In this document: piece by piece, positions 11,087-22,658 of the stretch | Layout: every line of letters starts with the position of its first letter | Position numbering within the stretch: position 1 is the first letter of the stretch | Assembly: GCA_019279435.1 (NCBI GenBank) | Contig: JAAALK010000079.1 | Coordinates: forward strand, 107,613,198-107,677,197 | Reading direction: 5' to 3' | Length of the DNA: 64,000 nt | DNA from: Zizania palustris | Taxonomy: Eukaryota > Streptophyta > Magnoliopsida > Poales > Poaceae | The notes under the pieces: generated by a model | What the model was told of the DNA's origin: nothing | The model's database searches: none | What the model saw: only the letters and a program-made list of their open reading frames with translations | Made by a program: the position numbers and the translations under genes

Positions 11087-12397
11087 TTCCCCTTGTTTGG
11101 GTGATAGCAGTGAGTGCCCGAAGTGTGAGGTGCTTCTGTGAGACCTGTCGACTCTGAAGTCCAGGTACACAGAAAGGGTTGATGAGAGGGACGCTTTGGC
11201 CACTGAGCTTGAAAGTGCTCAGCTGGAGCTGAAAGATGCTCAAGCCACTGTCGTCGCACCCTGTGTTGATTGCCCATCTCATCTAGCTGCCTTAGCTGAG
11301 CTGAAATCCAAGGGCGATGAGCATTTGGGTGATTTGGAGAGGTTGAGAGCTGAGCTTGCGCAGACTAGGCTAGAGCTTGAGACACTATTAGTTCCACCCA
11401 CTTTCTGTGAGAACTGTTTGTCTCTTAGAATGGAATTGATCAAGCTGAAAGCCGAAAAGTCTGTCCAAGTAGAGAGTGAGTGTGAGACCTATTTGTCTCA
11501 GGTGGAGGTTCTAGCTTCCTTGAGAGAGGAGCTAGCTGATTCTCAGAATGAGAACTTTTACCTCCGTTCTATCCTGAGTTGGATCAGTGCCAGAGAGCCA
11601 CAGCTCGGCATGATGATCCAACAGTTCAAGAGGCATGATGGGTTTCGGGTAGGTTACACCTACACCAAGGCTGACTTTGAGAGTGCCATTACCCGGGCAG
11701 TGGAGTGGAGTAGAATGACTCCTGAGCAGAGATACCCTAAGACTCACTCCACTGAGTCCTCCCAGGCTTGTCAGCCCAAGGATGGAGTGATCCATGAACC
11801 ACCGAAAGCTCCACCCAAGAAGCCTATCTGGGTTCCAAAGCCCAAACACCTCCACTCTTCTCTAGACTCTCTTCCTGGACCCTCTCAACCCAAAAAGACT
11901 ACACCTAAAACCACCAAGCCCAAGAATCCCATGTCTCAACCACATCCCAAGAAGCCCACCTATCATTGTGAGTACCGTCAGAGAGACAGGCATCTTGTGG
12001 AGTTTTGCTTCAGGAGAAGCGGGTTGAGAGAGCAAAGAGAGCTCGTGGTGGTCAGGAGCAGTTCTACCAGCAGGGTGGTAGGCTGCGTGTTCCTCGACGT
12101 GGGGAGAGGCTGGAGGCCAGGCCGCGTCGTGTAGGTGGTGGTAGAGGAGACGACTTTCTTGCCCGTACGCCAGTTGGTGGTGGTCGTTCCGGCAGAGCTC
12201 CAGGCCATTTTGGCTACGGTCCTAGACCTCGTGGCCGAGGCTTTAGGCAGAACCGAGGACCACGCTTTGAGCCGCATTTTGGTCCGGTCTCTCATAATGA
12301 TTTCTGCTTTCCGTCTTTTGAGCAGATGGCACGACACTTGTTTAGCTCTTTTGCTAAACCTGGTGCCGGACCATTTGCTCCCACTTACAGCCATTGA
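11087..12397 (+). pseudogene. Element P gag, C-terminal two thirds
   Basis: Homologous to the Gag of D from about residue 480 to the end. It covers the coiled-coil region with repeated Cys pairs, the Lys/Pro-rich linker, a zinc-knuckle region and the Arg/Gly-rich tail ending APTYSH. A stop lies near the start (11140-11142). A frameshift near 12015, just after the knuckle, separates the last two pieces. One knuckle Cys is changed (Cys-Glu-Tyr-Arg where D has Cys-Glu-Tyr-Cys). Everything before 11087 is displaced by M. Non-functional. Confidence 0.85.
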
Positions 12398-12399
12398 TT

Positions 12400-12961
12400 G
12401 TGCAGGATTGGGGACTGGAGGACGTTTGGATCATGGACTGAGGATGCTCTCACCACATGACGGGACATCGTAGATGGTTCTCTAGTCTCACTCCCACGAG
12501 CTCCAAAGAGTACATCACATTCGGGAACAGTGGTCAAGGGAAAATAAGTGGCATTGGCTCAATTCACATTTCAGACCATTTTTCCTTGAAGAATGTTGCT
12601 TTAGTTAAAAATCTGAACTTCAACTTGATTTCGGTTTCGCAACTTCTTGAGGATGGTTTGGAAGTGCGTTTTAATAAGGGCAATTCTTCTGTGTTTGATT
12701 CTAGAGGGTCTTTGATTTGCCAGATCTTACCTTTCGGTAAAGTTTTTCGAATTGACTTCTCTATTTCTTTTGGCCCTTCTCGATGTTTGATTGCTGGATC
12801 TTCTTCTGAGCTCTGGAAGTGGCATAGGAGGTTAGGTCATTTGAGTTTTGATCTGCTAGTCAGATTAAGCTCTATGGACCTCATCTAAGGATTGCCCAAG
12901 CTTAAAACAGAGAAAGATCTAGTTTGTCATCCCTATCGTCATGGGAAAATGGTTGCTGCTT
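12400..12961 (+). pseudogene. Element P pol, protease to pre-integrase, ending at the gap
   Basis: Matches the first about 190 codons of D pol. The protease active-site triplet has a stop in place of Ser (tga at 12438-12440), a second stop follows at 12470-12472, and another at 12886-12888 replaces an Arg. The zinc-binding His pair (WHRRLGH) is present. The sequence stops at the run of Ns. Confidence 0.85.
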
Positions 12962-13061
12962 NNNNNNNNNNNNNNNNNNNNNNNNNNNNNNNNNNNNNNN
13001 NNNNNNNNNNNNNNNNNNNNNNNNNNNNNNNNNNNNNNNNNNNNNNNNNNNNNNNNNNNNN
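12962..13061. other. Assembly gap, 100 Ns
   Basis: Exactly 100 Ns, a customary placeholder for a gap of unknown size. The two sides belong to unrelated elements: P on the left, R on the right. Confidence 0.98.
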
Positions 13062-13404
13062 CTACTCGGAATAAACGAATCCGACCCCAATTTGATCTGT
13101 ACTCGAAAACTAAGGGATAAAAACACCCTAAACACTTGATAAACAGAAAAACACGGGGTACAAACATGACAAGAACTCGAAACTCTAAACAAACTAATGC
13201 TAAGACCAGCAACTTCACACGACGATGCAACCAAAACTCAACAAGCCCTAACTAAGAAGTACTAGTAAAAGGCTCAAATTGTTTTGGAATATAGGACTGA
13301 TCTAATCTACTATATAATTTTTTTTCTTTTTCTTGACTGTAGGAAAAAATTATGTAAAAAAAACAAGAAGTCTCTCACCGATCAACCTTGCTCTTGATAC
13401 CACT
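13062..13404 (-). other. Element R 5' leader and primer-binding site
   Basis: Read on the minus strand, LTR R is followed by agTGGTATCAAGAGC, a near match to the initiator-Met tRNA primer site with one extra A. An A/T-rich noncoding stretch then runs to the gap. This is what should follow a 5' LTR. No coding sequence is seen. Confidence 0.6.
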
Positions 13405-14080
13405 TGATGGAGACCCGTGAGGGTTCAGTCCCGATCTTTCGGTGGAACAGAAGATAACTCGATTGGGGAGGAGAGTCGACATTCATGGACCGACTACAGC
13501 CATCCAGAGATGCTGCGCCTTAGAAACCGATACACCAACCTCCGTGGTCGACGTGATCTTGCGGAGCACGACAACCCAGCCACGAGGGCACCTGTCTTGC
13601 GAGCAATCAAAGAACCAGCAAGAACAAGTAAAACAAGCACTGAATTGCAAGATGAATATGAGGATTACGATCTGAAACACAATATGGTTGGGGTTATGGA
13701 AACCGAAGACGGGCAGTTTAGCCAACAGCGCGTCGTCGGACGAAGTAGCAAGAGCTAGATCTAATCTACAAAACCCAAGTGTTCCTAATGATGGTGGCTA
13801 GGTTTTATATGAGTGGAAGGGCGACCTCAGGGAGGCTGGGTCGTACTCCGACCCTAGGATGCGTCCCAATAGGACTCAACATGATACACGGCCCAATGGG
13901 CCAAAACAAGGTGTCGCAACACCATTGGCAAAAAGGTCTGTGCACTAAAAAGAAGATTGCGGTCGGCTCCGACGTGATATCGACTTGAGGTTTGATGCAT
14001 ATGAAAGTAGACTCCAAGGGCTTTCCATAAAGTATCTGCATGCTAGAATACAAGTCCATATGTGGTCGGGACGGCCATCA
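13405..14080 (-). repeat. LTR of CRM-like gypsy element R
   Basis: A 676-bp LTR with perfect TGATGG/CCATCA ends. It carries a TATA-like catataaaa (minus strand, near 13807-13815) and a segment after it resembling the LTR of element H (tgctcgcaagacag... compared with gcttgcaggaatt...). It is flanked on one side by a primer site and on the other by a pol C-terminus. Confidence 0.75.
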
Positions 14081-14326
14081 CAAGTTGCTGTTGTTCTGGA
14101 ATCCGAATGTCCTCCGTGCGAAACAATTCTGCTTTCTTCATGTCCATCATTCCTAAGCAACAAGAGAGATCGCACATTTCCATTATCTACATAAGGGAAA
14201 TAAGAAACTAGGAACGAGGTTACTTGATAGTTTAGTTGGTGTGCATGGGCCCGAGTGATCGGACCAGAAATCTGATTATGTGTTGGTGTGGATGTATCGT
14301 TGGTGTCGATGTACTCATCACCTGAC
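14081..14326 (-). pseudogene. Element R pol C-terminal end
   Basis: The minus strand encodes the last about 80 residues of a gypsy polyprotein: an acidic stretch, then SGPITRAHAHQLNYQ and a LLLLRNDG segment. The counterpart in H is QGPITRARARRLNHE followed by a LLLRNMGDG segment. Everything upstream is missing, because the neighbour is a truncated LTR of element E. Confidence 0.75.
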
Positions 14327-14727
14327 ACAGGCCTATAATACAAACAAGAATGGAAGCCCATAGTACAGACAAAAAGTGTAACCCCGATAGCGTATTAGCC
14401 ATTCTTAGCATTGCAGCAGCGCCAGACGCTGTGCAGATGATCGCGATCCTGTCCCAGACCACTTTGACTAAACTGGTCACTGGTCTTCTATCGTTGCTTT
14501 GGACCTTTCGCACCTTCCCAGGACATGGCTCTAGCCTCCTGCCAGTTCTCTAACTCTGGGACCCCTCTTGCCCGCTCCGCATCCTTCAGAGGCTTCGGGG
14601 CTCCCCGTCTTTAGATCCACTGGCGCCTCCGGAAGGGGACGTCCAGCCTCCGGTTAACAAACCCTTCCTCCGAATAGTGCTCTCATCCTTCATGCTTCGA
14701 ATCACTGTCGGGATTATCTCCCCAACA
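14327..14727 (-). repeat. Element E 3' LTR, truncated
   Basis: Begins TGTTGGGGAGATAATCCCGAC on the minus strand at 14727 and follows LTR M. It lacks the 28-bp array and the last about 170 bp, and stops against element R. The junction is approximate. The terminal CA and target duplication are not seen, which points to a deletion. Confidence 0.7.
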
Positions 14728-14737
14728 GTAGCCCCTC
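14728..14737 (-). other. Polypurine tract of element E
   Basis: GAGGGGCTAC on the minus strand, directly before the LTR. It is the same tract as in K, M and G. Confidence 0.65.
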
Positions 14738-15271
14738 GCTTCTTTCTGCTTGAGGACCCTGCACGAAAGAAAAGGAAGGAAGTGCACATGATAATACCGA
14801 TGGTTAATCTTATAGAAAATCAACTCACGGAAAGGGCCCCAGACGTTTACTGCAAATCCGGCTATCCGTTTCGAATGTTTCGGAGGTGCTCCGAAGCCTA
14901 GGGGCGCTCCGAAGCTACGGAGCCCATGGTTGGCCTCGAGGCGGCTTTGATGCACTTGATGCATACCGATGCGGCTGAGAACTCGGCTAACAGCTTCAAG
15001 CAATCCCAGGATGCCCGCTGCACACCAACCCGTCAGAGTAGTTTGACCGGCCGAATTTAATGCGCACTCAGCCTTGACCGTCGCGCACCGGCATGCAAAA
15101 GATGTGGACCGACGAGGCTTTAATGCGGCAGTCGTGCGCTTGGCCCACGTGGCGCGTGGGGGAGGTGGACCGACAGGGCTTTAATACAGCGGTTGTGTGC
15201 TTGGTGCACGTGGTGCATGGGAGAATGCAAACCGCGGGGCACCGAACGGATCGAGCGGCCGCCCCACACGC

Positions 15272-15279
15272 ATAAATAG
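15272..15279 (+). promoter_or_regulatory. TATA box of the E antisense gene
   Basis: ATAAATAG, about 120 bases before the ATG at 15394. The stretch 14738-15271 between polypurine tract and TATA box has no coding signal. It contains two similar tttaa(t)-gcggcagtcgtgcgcttgg-like segments (15118-15145 and 15178-15208), probably an upstream promoter duplication. Confidence 0.6.
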
Positions 15280-15393
15280 CCCCTGTTGGCCAACTAACCT
15301 CCTCCTGCTCAACTGGTCGAAGTCTCAAGAGTCTCAACCACCACCTCCATCTTCAGAGCTTCCTGCCTCCTCTCTTCATCGTTACCTTCAGAC

Positions 15394-16008
15394 ATGTCGG
15401 AGAGGAGCGCTCCCGCAGCAGCGGTCGATCCTCAATTCCTACAGCGCCAAGTGGCGGTGGCAACAGCAGTGACAGTGGCCCCTAGATCATCAGAAATGCG
15501 CGATCCTCGCGAGCTCCGCCCGGCGTCGGAGAGGATTTGGGAGCAAACCCTAGAGCTGGGGGGTGTCGGCGTGCTCGGCCAGATCCATCAAACTTGCAAC
15601 CCAGAGCCCCCTCGGTCCTAGCGTGGAGGCCAGGAAGCCGGCCCAGGAGATCATCCCCGAGCCACACGAAGAAGTCATCGTCGTCGAGGCATTCTTCGAT
15701 GCGGGGCTAGGGTTCCCGGCCTCGGAGCTCCTGGAGGGGGTCCTGGATGCCTTTCACCTCTAGCTGCCCCAGCTATCTCCGAACGCCATGGCCCGCCTTT
15801 CCATCTTCGAATGTGCCATGCGTGCGGAGGGCTGCGAGGGCAGAGCGGAGGTCTTCGCACAAATACACGAGGCCCTCTGTTAGCCAAAGAAGAAATAGGG
15901 CTTAGTACAGGCCTACGACAGCATCAACTTCCAGCTCGGAAGAGGTATGCCGAATCCTTCCCCGCGAAAGCCATCAACGAGCGGTGGTACTCCAAGTGGA
16001 TACACCGC
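15394..16008 (+). pseudogene. E antisense gene, part 1: Transposase_28 domain
   Basis: Starts at the ATG at 15394 with an Ala/Arg-rich N-terminus like that of M. A frameshift lies near 15560. The domain then continues: EVIVVEAFFDAGLGFP, a LPQLSPNAMARLSIFE stretch, GCEGRAEVFAQIHEA. Stops include tag at 15881-15883 where M has Gln, and one in the 'HLELPQL' region where M has Glu. It runs to RRYAESFPAKAINERWYSKW and is broken at 16008 by element B. The coding sense resumes at 27549. Confidence 0.8.
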
Positions 16009-18089
16009 TGTAGGACCGAAAGTAGCGACCAGAGGGGGGTGAATGGGCGCCTAAAAATTCTTGTGAATCAATGGCCTGCTCCCAACACCCAACGCACCTC
16101 AACAGACTAACAATGAAAAGTAAACAGAGCAACAGAGCTTCAAAAGATCTAGCCTAAAAACAACCGGTGTCCTAATCGAAAAGACACCAACACAGTGCTA
16201 ATAGGCAGATTGACAAAACATCTAAAACATGGGTAGCTCAAGCTCACAGAAATAAATCATCACAGCATTTAATCTGAGTGCACATAAAACGAGAAGTCTT
16301 ACTATTCAAAGTTGTCTCCTGTTCTATACTTGTCGAAGCATGCGAATCGTGCGAAGTCTGAGGTTGTCGGAGATTGTTCGAAGTATGTAGTGTTGTAGCT
16401 TGTGAATGTCTAGCCGGAGTGAGTTCGAAGATGACAAGTGTTAAAACAATCGAAGCTGCTACTCTGCAGGGCTTCGCTAAGGCCTCCAGAAGGACTTCGA
16501 CCTTAGTTAAAAAAAATCAACTTGAGGTCTACATCGAAAAAAGAACCACTCCGGAGATTGTCAAACAACCTTCGCTGTATAGCTTCGCACTTCGAATCGA
16601 AGCAAGCTTCGCACCGAACAGAACACCAGAGCTTCGTCGAGGCTAGCACAAACCATGAATGTCTCAAAAAATTTGGGCGAAGATTAGCGAAGTATGCACA
16701 GCGAGCTGTGTTTGCCTACCAAGCGTCTGAGCTTTTCGCTGTGCATAGGCAAAAACTACTAGCTCCGAAACATGCTGTACAGCTAGTGCCTAAGCACTGA
16801 CAAGAAGCACAGCTATCACTGCCACAAAGCACTTGAGTGAAAAAATTAAAGTGCTACAACAAAATTTCTGCAGGAATAAACAAGAAGCCTATCTCCCTAG
16901 AGGACAGCTAGTTGAACATCCAAACTGCACACCTACAGAATAGGTCACAGAAACCTGCAGTCCGTGAGACCCACATCATATGTCCCTTCGTTGCAGCAAA
17001 GCAAGCTCTCAGCCATGGCGATTGAAAAGAAGGAAATAAACTAGCCAACAAGGCAAAATGACTAGCCCCCCTGCCATACCATGCATGAAGCAGAACAAAA
17101 CAATCAGCCACACAAACAGGATAGATCCAGAGTTAAGAAATGCTCTTGGCGCACAAAACACGTACCAGCTAAAACTTGCAAACAGAGCAATGAAACAAAT
17201 GCGCAAAACGAGGCAATAAAATTTCAGCGAGACAATCGATGGCTAACACAGGAGAGATGAAACCAGTATAGAAAACTTCTCAGATTGCCAGCAAGGAAGA
17301 TGCTGACAAAACAGAAGAAACACGAAAGATCGAGAATGGCGGTGATATTCGCAGGAACAAGACACCGAACAGGGACTCAAACACTGATGGCGGCGCACAC
17401 AACGGGAGACGAACAGGAAAAAACAGTACAGGGAAAGTGAACTCAAGTTTGTCATTAAGTGAGTTAACCCTAACCCTAGAGATTGGGGCCTATTTATAGG
17501 CAGCCCAATAAATGGAGAAAAAGCAGAAATACCCCTAGGGTTTTTTACAGACGCTGAAATAAATGGAAAAGACCAAACTGCCCTTAGGATATTTTTACAG
17601 ACTCGACTGACTGACTGTGGGCCTAAGGACAAAATAGAAAACTCCTATTTACAGATAACTTGTCCGGAAGAGGAGCTTTCGTAGTGACTACGGCTTCACT
17701 CCAGGACGGTCCGATCCAAGATCAGTGGGTCGTCAGTTTTGCACTGAAACTGACAAAGCCTCCACCGGCTTTGCACTAGGTACCCGGATTGGGCCGGCCC
17801 GACTCCACAGCTCTCTCAGCCCGGCAATCGCTCACCGCCCGTGTACCTGAGTCAATCCTGGTCAACAGCCCAGTGGATCCTCTGCTGCTCCTAGCCCATG
17901 TACCCGGATTGGGCCAGCCTGACTTCGCGGCCCCTCTGCCCGACAGTCGCTCGCTGCCCGTGTACCTGAGTCACACGCGGCCCAGATGCAACAGGTCTTC
18001 TCTCTCTTTTCAGTCCTCTTTGACTAACGTTGACAATGACTCATCACATCTGGAGCCATGAGGCCCACGCTATTCAGCATGGCTCCTCA
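16009..18089 (-). repeat. 3' LTR of element B
   Basis: 2081 bp. Minus-strand start TGAGGAGCCATGCTG at 18089, end CGGTCCTACA at 16009. A TATA signal (cctatttatagg) lies at 17489-17500. It is about 450 bp longer than the LTR of D through extra sequence in its transcribed part, although the start, TATA region and last about 50 bp are conserved. Confidence 0.9.
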
Positions 18090-19465
18090 ATCTCCCCCTT
18101 GATGAGTGCATTGTCAACACTTCTCTTCATCAGCTCTTCAGTACCTGCAAGCAATTGTGGAAACACGAAAACAAAGCACAAGAAAAACAGAGAAGAAGAA
18201 AATAAAGTAAAAGTTTAACCCTAATGACCAAAAACCGAACAAAAGCAAGAAACGGTCATTATGGTTAACCAAAAGTAAAAGCTCAAAAAAAAGTGCAGTC
18301 TCAAAAATATCAACCAGGATATCAAAAGAGTAAGGACAAACGGGACAAAAACTCCCCCTGAAATAAATCCCAGAGAAAGCCAAACTCCCCCTTAAACTCT
18401 TATACAAAATTTCTCCCCCTTGTTGACAAGTGAACTCATCAAGCACTCTAAAACGACACTGACTCCCCCTGAAATGCAACTCCCCCTCAAAAGATGCAAT
18501 GAATACAACGGAGGTACAGGTGGAGTGAAGAAAGCATGCTTCTCAGATATGATTGACTGCAATTACAACATCTAACAAGTATAGCAAAAGACATACTGCC
18601 GAAGTCACATGGCATGATCAGTACAACAGATGATATCCAAAGAAAGTCATTTAGCACGCATTTTTCAGTTTTTGCAAACAAAGGAATCACCACATTTTCC
18701 AGTTAACAAGCAAGGTAAAACATGAGATGCAGAAGCTAACTGTTATCTACCAAGATAAGCATTGTCCAAAACAAAGTGCTTCAGCAAACTTGTTGTCTTT
18801 TAATTTACATGCTTTTTCATTTTCCTTTTTCATTTTTGCCAAGGGTTATTTACATGTCAAACCTTATGCTAACCGACCAAGTCAAGCCTAGGCCAGATCT
18901 GAACCATCAGAAGATTAAGACATTGGTCTTGGCATACACTACACTGTCCTAGTTCATACCAAAGTGCTATGGTAAGCAGTCCAGAACAATGCAATGCGAC
19001 AAAGCAAACCCACTTGGATCTTTTCAACTCAAGCATAAAAAAGGCATGGAATTTTTCATTCATTTTTGATTTTTATCATTTTTATAGCACATTTTCCATG
19101 TTAAAGCATAAAAATGTCCAAGTTGCATATCTGCATCTATGTGAGGAACTAGCTACAGGGCATGTAACAGATAGCAAAAGCATTCAGCCTACACATGCTA
19201 GTTACCAGAAGCAATGGTGATCATTTTTTTAAGTTTAAAGCATAAAAGCCATGCATATGACAGATATCAGACATATCAAGTGAACTGAACCAAAGCATGA
19301 TCATTGACAAGTAATCAAAAGCATGTACCAGCTAGACTAAGTAAGACAGTTCAATCATATAACAGAAGCAGGCTCAAAGGTGTGATATGTGAATATGCAA
19401 GATATGAACACACACAAAAAGACTCAAGAAAAGAGTAAAGAAGAAGAAAACTGACGCAAAATATC
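18090..19465 (-). other. Element B 3' noncoding zone with multiple polypurine tracts
   Basis: No coding frame. The minus strand carries six GGGGGAG-type tracts between about 18090 and 18490. The last, ...AAGGGGGAGAT, touches the 3' LTR. Repeated polypurine tracts are a known Sirevirus feature. Confidence 0.8.
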
Positions 19466-22400
19466 CTAGAAAGGATACACAACACGCAAATCCCCTCGTA
19501 AACGCTCAAATGTAGACTGATCTAGGGGTTTGGTAAAAATGTCAGCCAACTGATGATGGGTATAACATGAACAAGGTCAATGACACCTTTCTCATATTGA
19601 TCCCGCAAAAAGTGAAAGCGCACATCAATGTGTTTGGTTTTTGAATGGAGACATGGGTTTTTCCCTACACTAATTGCACTAGTGCTGTCGCAAAACAAGG
19701 GAACTCTGGTAGGAAAGAACAACCCCAAATCTCGCAGAGTGGAAGTCATCCAAACCAACTGTGAGCAGCAGCTAGCAGCAGCTACATACTCAGCCTCAGT
19801 GGTCGAAAGAGCAACTCCAGATTGCTTTCGAGAAGACCAAGACACAAGAGACGATCCAAGAAACTGGCAAGTACCGGAAGTCGACTTGCGATCCAACCGA
19901 CACCCACCAAAGTCAGCGTCCGAAAAGCCAGATAAATCAAGAGAAGATGATGCTGAATAGTAAAGACCAAGATCAGGTGCATAGGTAAGATACCTAAAGA
20001 TGCGCTTGACAGCTTGCCGATGAGACGCGCGTGGTGAAGACTGGAAGCGCGCGCACAGTCCCACGGCGAACTGTATGTCTGACCTCGTCGCCGTCAAGTA
20101 CAACAGCGAACCGATCATCCCTCGAAATTCTCTCTCATTGACCTTGACGCCGCTCTCGTCCTTGTCCAGGCCCCCAGATGTACCCATTGGGGTCATCTGA
20201 GGCTTCAACTCTCCACCAAAGTCAAATTTCTTCAACATGTCCCGAGTGTACTTACCCTGGTGGATGAAGGTGTTGTCCTTGGTCTTCTTGATCTGGAGCC
20301 CTAGAAAATACTTGAGCTCACCCATGAGGCTCATCTCAAACTCGCTGTGCATCTGCTCAGAAAACTTGGACACAAGATAATTAGTAGTACCACCAAAGAT
20401 AATATCGTCCACGTATATCTGAGCGACTAAAAAATCAGAAGCATCTCTAAGCATGAAGAGAGTCTTATCCACAGAACCCATCACAAAGCCCTTCCCCAAC
20501 AAAAACTGCTTCAACCGGTCATACCACGACCTGGGGGCTTGCTTCAACCCGTATAAAGCTTTTTGCAACTTAAAAATATGTCGAGGAAACTTGGGGTTCT
20601 CAAAACCCGGGGGCTGCCTAACATAAACCTCCTCCTCTATGTACCCGTTCAGAAAAGCACTCTTGACGTCCATTTGAAAGAGCTTAAAACCCTTCGAAGT
20701 GGCAAAAGCTAAGAGAATGCGAATGGACTCAAGACGGGCAACAGGGGCGAAGGTTTCTTCAAAATCAATACCCTCCTTCTGGCAAAAACCCTGGGCAACT
20801 AGTCGAGCTTTGTTGCGCACCACAACCCCATCTTCACCTTGCTTGTTCTTGAACACCCACTTGGTGCCTATGGGGTTGCATCCTGGTGGCAGCTCTACTA
20901 GTGTCCAAACCCGATTGCGGACAAAATTCTCAAGGTCTTCTTCCATGGCATTAATCCAGTTCGAGTCAGAAAGAGCATGAGAAATGTCTCTGGGCTCAAA
21001 AGATGCAACAAAAGCAGATTCAGCAAACACAGCAAGAGAGTCAACAGACGAACGCAAAGTTCTTGTAGACACATCACCGATGATGAGCTCTGAGGGGTGA
21101 TCACGCTGAACTGCTCGGGATCTCTGGTGATCTGAAGTCACCTCACCGGAGTCAGCAGCTGGCACCTCTGGACTCGACTGAGGGGGCTTGATCGATGTGG
21201 AAGAAGTGATTAGAGGTCCGCCCTCGTCCTCAGTCGAAGTCTCAGAAGGTGTGCTCTGCAGGAGGTGCAGAAGGCCCACCCTCATCAGCAGCTGGAGTAT
21301 CCTAATCTTCCTCGAAGATGGACTCTCCGAGCTCACCATCACCAGAAAGCTCAAAAGAAGGATTCAGAGAAGGCAAGACTCATCAAACGAAACCTCACAA
21401 GTCTCGACAAGCTGTTGGGAGTCGAGGTTCCAAACACGGAAGCCTCGAGAATGCAAAGCGTAACCAAGAAAAACACCATCCCAGCAACGAGACTCAAACT
21501 TGTCCAAATGCCCACCCTTCTTGAGCACAAAGCACTTGCAGCCAAATGCTCGCAAGTGACTCACCTTGGGCTGTCTGCCAAACCGCAACTCATATGATGT
21601 CTTACCAAGGTAAGCTCTAAGAAAAATGCGGTTGGCCAGATGGCAAGCCGTGTTCATGGCTTCAGCCCAAAAGCGCCTAGGAGTCCTGTGCTCATCGAGC
21701 ATCGTCCTGGCCATCTCGACTAGCGTGCGGTTCTTTCGTTCCACAACGCCATTCTGTGGGGGAGTGTAAGGAGCAGAAAACTGATGGTCAAGACCATGAT
21801 CACTATAGAAGCTGACGAACTGAGAGTTCTTGAACTCAGAGCCGTTGTCGAAGCGAATTGCTCGCATCCGACCATTGTTCTCATTCTTCAGCTTCAAAAT
21901 CAGGTCATGAACAAAATGAAAAGTTTCATCCTTAGACTCCAAGAAGAAAACCCACGAGAATCGAGAAAAGTCGTCAACAATCACAAGTGCGTACCACTTC
22001 CCACCGACTGAGCGTACCCGAGATGGACCGACAGTGTCCATGTGTAATAGCTCGCCCGGATATGAAGTCATCACCTGAGTCACAGGTGCGTGAGAAGCGG
22101 CAACCATTTTCCCATGACGACAGGGATGACAAACTAGATCTTTCTCCATTTTAAGCTTGGGCAATCCTCGGATGAGGTCCATAGAACTTAACCTGACTAG
22201 CAGATCAAAACTCAAATGACCTAACCTCCTATGCCACTTCCAGAGCTCAGAAGAAGATCAAGCAATCAAACAGCGAGAAGGGCCAAAAGAACTAGAGAAG
22301 TCAATTCGAAAAACTTTACCAAAAGGTAAGATCTGGCAAATCAAAGACCCTCTAGAATCAAACACAGAAGAATTGCCCTTCTTAAAACGCACCTCCAAAC

Positions 22401-22657
22401 CATCCTCAAGAAGTTGCGAAACTGAAATCAAATTGAAGTTCATGTTTCCAACCAAAGCAACGTTCTTCAAAGAAAAATGGTCTGAAATGCGAATTGAGCA
22501 AATGCCACTTACTTTCCCTTGACCACTGTTCCCGAAGGTGATGTATTCTTTGGAGCTCGGGGGAGTGAGACTTGAAAACCATCTGCGATGTCCCGTCATG
22601 TGGCGAGAACACCCTGAGTCCATGATCCAAACGTCCTCCAGTCCCCGATCCTACACA
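19466..22657 (-). pseudogene. Element B pol: protease, integrase, reverse transcriptase, RNase H
   Basis: Colinear with D pol. The protease MDSGCSRHMTG motif is near 22620. A stop at 22258-22260 ends the first piece, where D has Gly. The integrase core with the DNGSEF Asp and NGVVERKN Glu is in 21364-22215, ended by a frameshift near 21361. Reverse transcriptase with YVDD (near 20405-20420) and RNase H with SDADFGG follow in 19522-21300. A late frameshift disrupts the ADIFTKPL end. Catalytic residues survive, but no continuous polyprotein can be made. Confidence 0.9.
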
Positions 22658-22658
22658 A

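Noticed and set aside
10447..11282. Pro/Ser-rich minus-strand frames over LTR M
   Set aside because: They arise from the 28-bp minisatellite and from the reverse of the P gag. The repeat period is not a multiple of three.
17462..17480. Telomere-like aaccctaaccctag
   Set aside because: Fewer than two units, inside the LTR of B beside its TATA block. It is present only as that short run and is altered in the sister LTR.
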